A stretch of 46,371 nt of DNA. Origin: Bilamarchaeum sp050303335. Lineage in GTDB: Archaea > Micrarchaeota > Micrarchaeia > Anstonellales > Bilamarchaeaceae. Below the pieces are notes generated by a model. The model was not told the origin of the DNA and did no database searches. It worked only from the letters and a program-made list of their open reading frames with translations. The DNA is taken from NCBI GenBank assembly GCA_050303335.1, contig JBNLBN010000007.1, positions 1-46,371 on the forward strand. The letters run 5' to 3'. The translations under genes and the position numbers were made by a program. Position 1 is the stretch's first letter, and each line of letters begins with the position of its first letter. Below, in pieces: positions 24,314-31,172 of this stretch.

Positions 24314-25500
24314 TTTACAGTGGCGCCATATGACTTTGTACAGGGTTTTCCTTCCATTCCGCCGACGACGATTCCGCCAAGGCTTAGGCTGCTCACAGAT
24401 GCCGGGCTTACCGGGCTCGGGCAGCTGGATGATCCGCACCTTACGCTGGATCCTGCAATTGTCGGCACTCCGCTTCCGCTTATGTTGACTGAAACGAAAG
24501 CAGTCATGGGAGCTGATCCTCCGCTTGCTGCGGCCCTGATCTGTGCGCTGTTTGATGAGATGTTTGATGCTACCCTTGACCTGAGCGTGGAATCCTGGAT
24601 TCCGGGCGGGCACTGTCCTGAGGGCTGTGGCTTCGGTTCGGGCTTTGGTTCAAGCTTGGGCTCCGGCTTTGGTTCAGGCGTGTTTTCGATCTTCTTGATG
24701 CATCTGCATGCAGTATTGCAATAGTATGATTCTCCACAGGCATTCTTTCCGCGGTAATTCGTAATATCGCACTGTTCACCGCTGTCGAACTTGCCGTTTC
24801 CGCATGTAGGAATCGGTGCAGGTGCACAATCCACATGGTTTTCACAGAAGCACTTGGCATTAATTTCAGGTGAACATAGAGGAAGGTCCTTGTCGCAGGT
24901 CTCCTCGTAGTGGCTGATCGTCACAAAATAATTGTCTCCAAGGACGATTTCACCGGAATATAGGCTTTCTAGCTCTTTCTGAGTCCTCTGCCTGAGATAG
25001 GGCTCTTCAAATGAGACAAGATGCCTCTTGATCTCTTTTCCAGAATCAAGTTTTCCGCATGGCTCCTCCATTGCTTTTGCCATCACGCAGTCGGGAGAAT
25101 CCTCTTCTTCGAGCGGAAGCTTGATGCTTGATCCGTCCACGTATTTTTCCAGAAGATCTTGCACCTTGTTTCCTGCAGGGTCTTTGACTTCCTTGTCATT
25201 GTCGCAGACATTGTCACCCTTGTAGCAGTCTTCCTTTGAATAGTAGATATTTATTACCGGGGAATCGCCTTCCATCTTGACGGTCCCGTCGGGATTTCTC
25301 ATGTAGGGATATGATTCCTGCTGTTCGCATACCTTGTCCCCCCTGACCGGTTCATTAAGCACTATTCCCTCGGATCCTGCGCCGGATCCATTGCACCTTG
25401 CGAATATTACTGCAGCAGATGCTACCGCGGTTACAGCTGCAACCACGTATGATGCGCGTCTGTTTTTAACCTGATTTTTTGCTAATTTCCTGACGTTCAT
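24310..25500 (-). CDS. Anchored Cys-rich protein with TonB/AgmX-like C-terminus, copy B
   Basis: 396 residues. A basic N-terminus and one helix (about 18-35, ending ARCNG) anchor it. The extracytoplasmic region has several Cys pairs and a DUF4215-like segment (CGNGKFDSGEQCD, then CGESYYCNTACRC). A TonB-like linker of KPEP units (about 268-290) leads to the C-terminal domain (QCPPGIQDS to ATVK). That last domain is almost identical at DNA and protein level to the one in copy A (273-bp repeat). Its ATG overlaps the stop of the MALK protein gene as ATGA, so the pair is translationally coupled. Role unknown; a TonB-like tether or periplasm-spanning link is an inference. Confidence 0.75.
   Translation of the reverse strand: MNVRKLAKNQVKNRRASYVVAAVTAVASAAVIFARCNGSGAGSEGIVLNEPVRGDKVCEQQESYPYMRNPDGTVKMEGDSPVINIYYSKEDCYKGDNVCDNDKEVKDPAGNKVQDLLEKYVDGSSIKLPLEEEDSPDCVMAKAMEEPCGKLDSGKEIKRHLVSFEEPYLRQRTQKELESLYSGEIVLGDNYFVTISHYEETCDKDLPLCSPEINAKCFCENHVDCAPAPIPTCGNGKFDSGEQCDITNYRGKNACGESYYCNTACRCIKKIENTPEPKPEPKLEPKPEPKPQPSGQCPPGIQDSTLRSRVASNISSNSAQIRAAASGGSAPMTAFVSVNISGSGVPTIAGSSVRCGSSSCPSPVSPASVSSLSLGGIVVGGMEGKPCTKSYGATVK
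24354..24626 (-). repeat. 273-bp near-identical repeat, copy 1
   Basis: Aligns without gaps to 27203-27475 in the same orientation, with about eight to ten mismatches by eye (roughly 97% identity). It codes the C-terminal domain of the TonB-like proteins. Flanking sequence outside the repeat is much less similar, so gene conversion or a recent partial duplication is likely. Confidence 0.9.
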
Positions 25501-27083
25501 TTCTCCTCACCCTTCATATTATCATAATGTTCTTGAAGATCCTTAATCATCTTAGAGAGTTCTATGCCTGCATTGTTCAATTTGGTAATGACAAGGGCCT
25601 GCCTGAGTTCGGGATTGATGTATTGCCCTGTCCTCGTTCTTGCAAACAGCTTGTCGCAGCTCCCTTTGAATTTTTCTTCCCTGCCGTAAAGGTTGTTGAA
25701 CTTCATCTTCCTCTCGTTTTCGGTTGATTCTTTGTCAATCATATGGAAGTGAACATACAGTATCTTGACATCGGTATTCATGATGAGCTGCCCGAAATTC
25801 CTCTCGATATCAGGATGCATTGATGAATCGTGGACGATTCCTGCCCAAAGTTCGCTGTCGCTGAAGAAAAGATCGACTGCAGCTTTCAGCTTATCATCTG
25901 TGAACAAGTCGGACTGGATCTTCATTGCCTGGTCCTGGCTGTTGCGTGATTCCGAACATCTTCTTTCCAGGACTGTGACGACATAGTTGTAGTCCTCTTT
26001 TTTCTCCTCGCCCAGACTCTCAAGTACTTCGAGCCTTGCTGCCACCTTGTTTACGTCCCTGTGTCTAATTACTTCTGTAACTGCAAAGACCGCGGCACCG
26101 CAAAGATACCATGTCGCATAGGCGGCTCCCCTCTTCATTGCCATGCTGAAGTCTCCTGGAACATGGTTTGCTATGTCTGTGAATGAATCAGTAAGATGGA
26201 GAACTCCTGAAAATACTCCGAACATGGACGCCGAATAAAGGATGGGATTTGACAGGAACGATGCCTTTGGCACTTGTTCCTTCTGAGCCTTTTTTTCCGG
26301 TTCGACTTGTTCGACCGGTGTATCGATCCTTGTTTCCACGGTCGGAGAAGGGGTTTTTGCTAAAACCCCGTCCGGCTTGAATGATTGGAGTGTAAGTATT
26401 GCTTTCCTGAATCCAGAAAGCGCTATGAGATATTGTTCTTCGTGTGTAAGTGGTTCATCTGCCTCTTTTTTTGCCTTGGCCGAGTTGATTGCCATTGTCA
26501 GGTTTCCGAAGTAGGCCCTTGCCCTATTGGTTTCACTATTGAAAAATGATGTTGCTTCTGTTATCCTTTCATTTACATCAGTGATGCTGACATTCATCAT
26601 TGCCATGTACTCTACAATAGGTTTCGGATGGAATATCAAACGGTCCGATGCTTCGGTCCGGTCAAAAGCAAGGCCATTGGGTGGATTTATTGTCGCATCA
26701 GCTACTGGCCTGGGATGAAGCGATGATCTGACAGGCGGAGGTGGCGCCACTGACCGTTTTGAGGGCGGTGCCTCGGAATCCATCGTATGATCCGACGGAG
26801 GCAATGATGTATTGTAAATCCGGCTTATCAGTTTCCTTGATTCGAGTAGTTCCGAGAGTTTAGGCTCGCAACTGACAAATTTCACAAATGAATCATATCC
26901 TTTTTGCCTGGCAAGGTTTCTTGCGTAGTCGAGAAGCGTATTGTTATCTAATGCCCTAAGGGCTTCAAGATCAAACTGTGGAACCGGCACGGATTCATGC
27001 TGGGGACTCTGGCGTGTCAATGCTGTTCTTTTTGCTTCCGGTTTTTCTTCAATCCCGCCGTTTTTTCTGACTTTCAGTGCCAT
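25497..27083 (-). CDS. MALK-type membrane protein 1 (unknown)
   Basis: 528 residues, family not recognised. It begins MALKVRKNGG, shared in form with the 357-residue protein of the paired unit. A Pro/Ser-rich, probably disordered region is at about 90-140 (PPPPVRSS), followed by a helical region with a coiled-coil tendency. Two transmembrane helices lie near 282-305 and 322-345. The C-terminal 180 residues are soluble and charged, with helices and no cysteine-rich segment. Likely inside-out topology: both ends cytoplasmic. The start is backed by GGGTGGGA in 27091-27098 and a TATA candidate at 27105-27119. First gene of an operon with copies B and C of the TonB-like genes. Confidence 0.7.
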   Translation of the reverse strand: MALKVRKNGGIEEKPEAKRTALTRQSPQHESVPVPQFDLEALRALDNNTLLDYARNLARQKGYDSFVKFVSCEPKLSELLESRKLISRIYNTSLPPSDHTMDSEAPPSKRSVAPPPPVRSSLHPRPVADATINPPNGLAFDRTEASDRLIFHPKPIVEYMAMMNVSITDVNERITEATSFFNSETNRARAYFGNLTMAINSAKAKKEADEPLTHEEQYLIALSGFRKAILTLQSFKPDGVLAKTPSPTVETRIDTPVEQVEPEKKAQKEQVPKASFLSNPILYSASMFGVFSGVLHLTDSFTDIANHVPGDFSMAMKRGAAYATWYLCGAAVFAVTEVIRHRDVNKVAARLEVLESLGEEKKEDYNYVVTVLERRCSESRNSQDQAMKIQSDLFTDDKLKAAVDLFFSDSELWAGIVHDSSMHPDIERNFGQLIMNTDVKILYVHFHMIDKESTENERKMKFNNLYGREEKFKGSCDKLFARTRTGQYINPELRQALVITKLNNAGIELSKMIKDLQEHYDNMKGEEK

Positions 27084-27104
27084 TTGTGAATCCCACCCAT
27101 TGTT

Positions 27105-27119
27105 TTAATATATATACTT
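27105..27119 (-). promoter_or_regulatory. TATA-like box for the MALK1/TonB-like operon
   Basis: On the minus strand AGTATATATATTAA, about 25-35 bases before the start at 27083, with GGGTGGGA between as ribosome site. It separates this operon from the copy A gene upstream. Confidence 0.5.
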
Positions 27120-27159
27120 TTGTGGAAAGTATTTATAAATAAATCGGAAAAAAATAGAA

Positions 27160-28020
27160 TTACCTGACGGTTGCACCGTAGGTTTTAGAGCATCCTGATC
27201 CGCCCATTCCGCCGACGACGATTCCGCCAAGGCTTAGGCTGCTCACAGATGCCGGGCTTACCGGGCTCGGGCAGCTGGATGATCCGCACCTTACGCTGGA
27301 TCCTGCAATTGTCGGTACTCCGCTTCCGCTTATGTTGACTGAAACGAATGCAGTCATGGGAGCTGAACCTCCGCCTGCTGCGGCCCTGATCTGTGCACTG
27401 TTTGAAGAGATGTTTGATGCTACCCTTGACCTGAGCGTGGAATCCTGGATTCCAGGCGGGCACTGTCCTGAAGGCAGCGGAGGCTGTTTCACTGGAGTTA
27501 CAGCTGGCTTGTCAGGTGCTGGTTGTACCTTCCCGGGAACTTTTCCGGTTGGTTTCGGATTTCCGCCCGGACAGTCTGACTCACAGTAGTTTTCAGATGA
27601 CGGGACACACGACTCGGAGTAGTTTATCAGGCCATAACTGTAGGAACCCTCGTTTTCGACGATTCCGCCGTAAGTCTTGGACCTGTAGTCTACTTTGCCG
27701 TTGCCGCATAGGAAATCCACTTCGCAGTTTTCTGCTGTTTCCCATGGAACATTCTGAATGCCGTCGCCGCAGTAACCGCAGTCTTCCTTTGAATATACTT
27801 TTGAGAATGGATCATGTTCGCCCTTGTCGACTTCGCATTTTCCGTCTTTCTTCGGTGGTTTCGGCTTTTCTACCGGCTTGACATCCGGACATTCCGTAAT
27901 TATATTTTCCGGTTCCGGCTTTGCGCATGACCGGGCCAAAATCAATGCCCCAACTGATGCTGCAAGTACTGCAGCTCCTGCCCCATATTGCCATCCTAAT
28001 TTTCTTTGTTTAATATTCAT
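27160..28020 (-). CDS. Anchored Cys-rich protein with TonB/AgmX-like C-terminus, copy A
   Basis: 286 residues. Basic start, one hydrophobic helix (about 13-30) ending ARSC, then a Pro/Lys segment (KPVEKPKPPKK). A Cys-rich part follows with CGYCGDGIQN, CEVDFLCGNGKVDY and CESDCPGG. A Pro/Lys/Val linker (KPTGKVPGKVQPAPDKP) leads to the C-terminal domain from QCPPGIQDS to ATVR. That domain carries RCGSSSC and a lone Cys near the end, and is nearly identical to copy B. Last gene of the operon that starts at 31081; it begins immediately after the stop of the MALK2 gene. Function unknown. Confidence 0.75.
   Translation of the reverse strand: MNIKQRKLGWQYGAGAAVLAASVGALILARSCAKPEPENIITECPDVKPVEKPKPPKKDGKCEVDKGEHDPFSKVYSKEDCGYCGDGIQNVPWETAENCEVDFLCGNGKVDYRSKTYGGIVENEGSYSYGLINYSESCVPSSENYCESDCPGGNPKPTGKVPGKVQPAPDKPAVTPVKQPPLPSGQCPPGIQDSTLRSRVASNISSNSAQIRAAAGGGSAPMTAFVSVNISGSGVPTIAGSSVRCGSSSCPSPVSPASVSSLSLGGIVVGGMGGSGCSKTYGATVR
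27203..27475 (-). repeat. 273-bp near-identical repeat, copy 2
   Basis: Partner of 24354-24626, same orientation, no gaps. Most substitutions are silent, so the encoded domains differ at only about one residue, which implies a recent event or selection on the protein. Confidence 0.9.
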
Positions 28021-29094
28021 TTATTCCACCTGCTCTCCAATTTTTGAATCAACACGATCTTTCTTGCTGCTGACATATGACCAAACTGCTAGACCAACCA
28101 TTAATGCTCCTGGAACTATCGCTCCAAATACAGGATTGATTCCAACTGATGCAAAAACAGTTTTCACCCATGTCACAGAAAGCATAGTAGCAGTTGCCAC
28201 AGCACCTGCAACTGCAAGTGTGGTCTCAGGAACATGGTATCTCAGATTTGAAAGGAACCTTCCCATTGATGATACTCCTTCGGTTGCCTTTGCTATTGCA
28301 GTCTTTCCTCCTTCGGTAATTACTTGAACCTTAACGCCGTCGGATCTTGCAGTGACTGTGACCGGACCGTTTACAGTTTCAATGGTTACCTCTTTCTGAC
28401 TGTCTTTCTTGACTGAAAATTGCAACATGGCTTTCTTTGATTCTACCCTGAAAAATTTCTGGTTGCTCAAACTTCCCTCAAATACAAGTATCAACCCTGA
28501 ACCGAGGGATGTCGACGCGTTCTCAACTGATGTATCAACATCTTTCCAGATTCCCTGATTTGGCTGTTCTGATAGAGGTTCCGGTATGGAAGGAACATCA
28601 GATTCCCTTGCGCCAATATCAATGCCGAAATCATCTGTCGGAGCCGGAGGCATATCTGCAACACGATCCTGGCGGGTTGCCCCTGTCTCGAGCGTTACTG
28701 GTGAGGGGGATATTGGTTCAAGGCCGAAATCATCTCCTGGAGACATTGGTTCAAGATCGAACATGTCTGGCTCGGCTTGCGGTACTGGGACGACAGCTGC
28801 ATGCGCAGGCTCATGGAAGGTATGGAGTGACTCTACCTCATCATCCTTAACAATTGTAGTCGAATCACTTGGTGGCGCACTTTCCCTTGTCGGAGCATCC
28901 TGCGTATCAATTTCCCTTGTATCGGCATCCCTTGTGAGATCGTCCCTTGTTACTGCTTCACCTGAAGCGTCAGGACTTGATCTTGGAATCATTGCCGGTT
29001 CAACCGGAACTGCTGAAAACCGGTCCCTTCTCTTCTGTCTAGCCTGGAGAAGAGCCTCTGAGCCCTTGCCCCCTTTTTTAATTTTAAGTGCCAT
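28021..29094 (-). CDS. MALK-type membrane protein 2 with Thr-rich repeats
   Basis: 357 residues, not recognised. The start MALKIKKGG matches the style of MALK1. Residues 49-73 hold five tandem five-residue units (TRDDL, TRDAD, TREID, TQDAP, TRESA), and further on FDLEPMSP and FGLEPISP repeat. The first 170 residues are acidic, Ser/Thr/Pro-rich and probably disordered. A beta-rich segment (about 185-265) follows, then two membrane helices near 290-340 and a short basic tail. The Thr-rich region would be a natural target for a Ser/Thr kinase such as the one encoded at 38 kb; that link is inferred. It shares one base with the preceding gene stop. Confidence 0.7.
   Translation of the reverse strand: MALKIKKGGKGSEALLQARQKRRDRFSAVPVEPAMIPRSSPDASGEAVTRDDLTRDADTREIDTQDAPTRESAPPSDSTTIVKDDEVESLHTFHEPAHAAVVPVPQAEPDMFDLEPMSPGDDFGLEPISPSPVTLETGATRQDRVADMPPAPTDDFGIDIGARESDVPSIPEPLSEQPNQGIWKDVDTSVENASTSLGSGLILVFEGSLSNQKFFRVESKKAMLQFSVKKDSQKEVTIETVNGPVTVTARSDGVKVQVITEGGKTAIAKATEGVSSMGRFLSNLRYHVPETTLAVAGAVATATMLSVTWVKTVFASVGINPVFGAIVPGALMVGLAVWSYVSSKKDRVDSKIGEQVE
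28876..28950 (-). repeat. 15-bp coding repeat (TR(D/E)xx units)
   Basis: Five imperfect 15-bp units in a row code residues 49-73 of the MALK2 protein. On the plus strand the recurrent core is TCCCTTGT. Confidence 0.7.
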
Positions 29095-29942
29095 TACTCT
29101 TCCACCTCTGCCTCTTGTACGATCTTTGCTATCCTATTTTGGATAGCAGATCCTTCTTCTTCTATCTTTTGCCTGTGGCTTTCATACCTTGGATCAGAAA
29201 GATCTTCATAAGGCATCTTCAATGTGATTTCTGAAAGCACATCAAGAACAGTATCCCTCCTGTCTGCAAGTTCGGTGAGGCATTCCATTACAGTTTCCCC
29301 ACCCATTTCAGCGACGAGTCCCTGAAGCTTATCTTCGGTTTCTGTTCCTTCGGTTGACTTCATGACCAACATTATCTGGGTCAACACTGTCTCCCGGTAG
29401 TTGAGCAGCATGCCGTTGATCCGCTCTCCATCAGGCCCGATGAGCTGCTCAAGATATGTCGAAAGTGATTGTACCAATTCGTTAACCGCATCAAGCTCTT
29501 CTGTTCCAACAGTATCCGTTACTACCTTGGCAAGTTTTCCTTCGATTTCCTTTGCCTTTGCGGCTGCGGATTTCATGCCAGTTTCCAGTTCCCTGATCCT
29601 TGGCTCAAGCGCTTCTTTTGCTTCTCTTACTGCAGCATTCTTGGTTTTTTCCAGAGAATCTTTCAATGCAGTTTTCAGTGCCGTTCTCACGATTTCAGTT
29701 ACCCTTTCTGTCGGGATCATGGAGGGCCTTTTTGCTGGTTCATCTTCTGACTTCTCAGCGTCTTGCGGCCTTTCGGATTCTAGGATTCTCCTCCGTTCTG
29801 CTTCCGGCATCTCGGTGGTCTTCGAATCATCCGGCCTTGTTGCCGACGTCCTAGCACCCTCATCCAACGGTGCATGTCCTGCTAGGGTCGTGCTTCCGAC
29901 CTGCGGTTTTGTCCTTTTTGCAATATCTTTCAACCTTCTCAT
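29094..29942 (-). CDS. Coiled-coil protein of the accessory operon
   Basis: 282 residues, no cysteines or membrane helix. Basic N-terminus (MRRLKDIAKRTK), then a charged disordered part to about residue 75. A long helical, coiled-coil region follows (about 80-160; Ala/Lys/Glu-rich), and a second helical domain to the end. No family recognised. It overlaps the upstream gene as ATGA and touches the downstream MALK2 gene, so it is part of one transcript. Predicted cytoplasmic; perhaps a scaffold. Confidence 0.7.
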   Translation of the reverse strand: MRRLKDIAKRTKPQVGSTTLAGHAPLDEGARTSATRPDDSKTTEMPEAERRRILESERPQDAEKSEDEPAKRPSMIPTERVTEIVRTALKTALKDSLEKTKNAAVREAKEALEPRIRELETGMKSAAAKAKEIEGKLAKVVTDTVGTEELDAVNELVQSLSTYLEQLIGPDGERINGMLLNYRETVLTQIMLVMKSTEGTETEDKLQGLVAEMGGETVMECLTELADRRDTVLDVLSEITLKMPYEDLSDPRYESHRQKIEEEGSAIQNRIAKIVQEAEVEE

Positions 29943-31081
29943 GAACTTTCACCCTCCACTATTGTAATATTATTTTTTTGGCATGCATCGACTATCTTTG
30001 AAAATAGTTCCCCTAATGCATTGTCAAGATTTTGAATCTCGGTCTGGATCTTTTCTCCTTCCGTACCTTTTGCTTCTGCTTCATTCAGGTCTGCATCCTC
30101 TACTATTATTCCCCTGGCTTCCAGAGCGGATATTATCTTGCTGGTGGCAGTTGCTGCCTGATCTTCGAACTGCTCCATTTCGGTTCTCATATCCTGAGGA
30201 GCAGTACTGCTTCCGGAAATGTTCAATTCAAAGTCATCGACACTGATCCCCTGGCTCCTGAGGATTAATGCAAGTTCGGTAAGATTTTCGGTGACATCAC
30301 CTTTCAGCGAATCAAGAGATTGCCTTGCGGACCTGAGCCTTGAATCTTCTTCTGATTCTTCCTTCAATTCAACAGCCTTCAATTTATTTATGAGCGAAGT
30401 GTTGGCAGCGCGCAGAGATTCTCTTTCTTCATTGGCATCATCAAGCTGGGTTTTGAGAGTGGAATTTTGTTCTGATACCTCGCCGAGTCTTTGTTCAAGC
30501 GAATCTACCCTCCTGCTCAGGGGTGTTACTGTAGTCATGATTTCCTGAAACTTGGTAAGGACGTGGGCTATTGTATCAGCTCCCGTGAGCTCTTTTCTTT
30601 CTCCATTTGTCCTTGTCGTAAGCTTGAGCGCTCCGAGTATCATTTCGACTGCTGTATTTGCGGTATTTGCTCTTTCTGCAGCAGCGTCAGCCTTTGCTGC
30701 TGCTTCCTTTGACTGTGTTGTGGTGCTCCTGACGTCTTCTGCCATTGCCTCGGATCTCTTTGCCGATTCCTCAGCGCTCTTTCTTGCTTCCTCCGCTTCT
30801 CCTCTAGCCTTGGATGCTGCCACGGATGCCTCTTTTGCTTCTGTAGCAGAAGCGTTGGCCATTTCCTTTGCAGCGCTTGCCGTCAGGGAAACGTCTGAAA
30901 GTTCCTTGTCCAGCTGCTTTGCATGCCGAATACCTGTCCTTGCATAGGCTCTAACACCCATTATAGTACTGAGCATCACGGATCCGGTTTTGCCGAGGCC
31001 TTTGAATACCCTTCTGACCTCTCTGGCGTTACCAGCATTTTTCATTTCTTGAGCCGATCTTTCTTTAGTTTCCCCTCCCAT
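29939..31081 (-). CDS. Long coiled-coil protein heading the accessory operon
   Basis: 380 residues from ATG 31081. GAGGTG at 31091-31096 fits as ribosome site; the in-frame GTG at 31093 overlaps it. The N-terminus is basic. From about 60 to 150 the protein is a very Ala/Glu/Ser-rich coiled coil (AAKEMANASATEAKEASVAA-like heptads), with further coiled coil at about 190-250, then two acidic helical blocks that both contain a G-I-x-V-x-D-x-(E/D)-L-N pattern (GISVDDFELN and GIIVEDADLN). The paired motif suggests an internal duplication. No membrane segment. Function unknown; scaffold or filament-forming role is inferred. Confidence 0.7.
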   Translation of the reverse strand: MGGETKERSAQEMKNAGNAREVRRVFKGLGKTGSVMLSTIMGVRAYARTGIRHAKQLDKELSDVSLTASAAKEMANASATEAKEASVAASKARGEAEEARKSAEESAKRSEAMAEDVRSTTTQSKEAAAKADAAAERANTANTAVEMILGALKLTTRTNGERKELTGADTIAHVLTKFQEIMTTVTPLSRRVDSLEQRLGEVSEQNSTLKTQLDDANEERESLRAANTSLINKLKAVELKEESEEDSRLRSARQSLDSLKGDVTENLTELALILRSQGISVDDFELNISGSSTAPQDMRTEMEQFEDQAATATSKIISALEARGIIVEDADLNEAEAKGTEGEKIQTEIQNLDNALGELFSKIVDACQKNNITIVEGESS

Positions 31082-31132
31082 TACGTCATACACCTCATTA
31101 TTATTAAGTTGTTCAAATTATAATTTAGTGGG

Positions 31133-31148
31133 AATATATATTTAAATG
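31133..31148 (-). promoter_or_regulatory. TATA-like region for the accessory operon
   Basis: CATTTAAATATATATT on the minus strand, about 50-65 bases before the ATG at 31081. It would give a leader of about 25-30 bases that includes the GAGGTG ribosome site. Confidence 0.5.
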
Positions 31149-31172
31149 TTTGGATAAATACATTTTCGTGTT

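Noticed and set aside
24314..24613. Upstream extension of the copy C TonB-like gene into the copy B gene
   Set aside because: The extra 100 codons are a shifted-frame reading of the repeat domain. The same shadow frame appears at 27185-27463. An ATGA overlap gives the natural start at 24313.
28021..29094. FHA phospho-reading domain in MALK2
   Set aside because: The beta-rich middle part lacks the GR-x(n)-S-x-x-H pattern expected for FHA.
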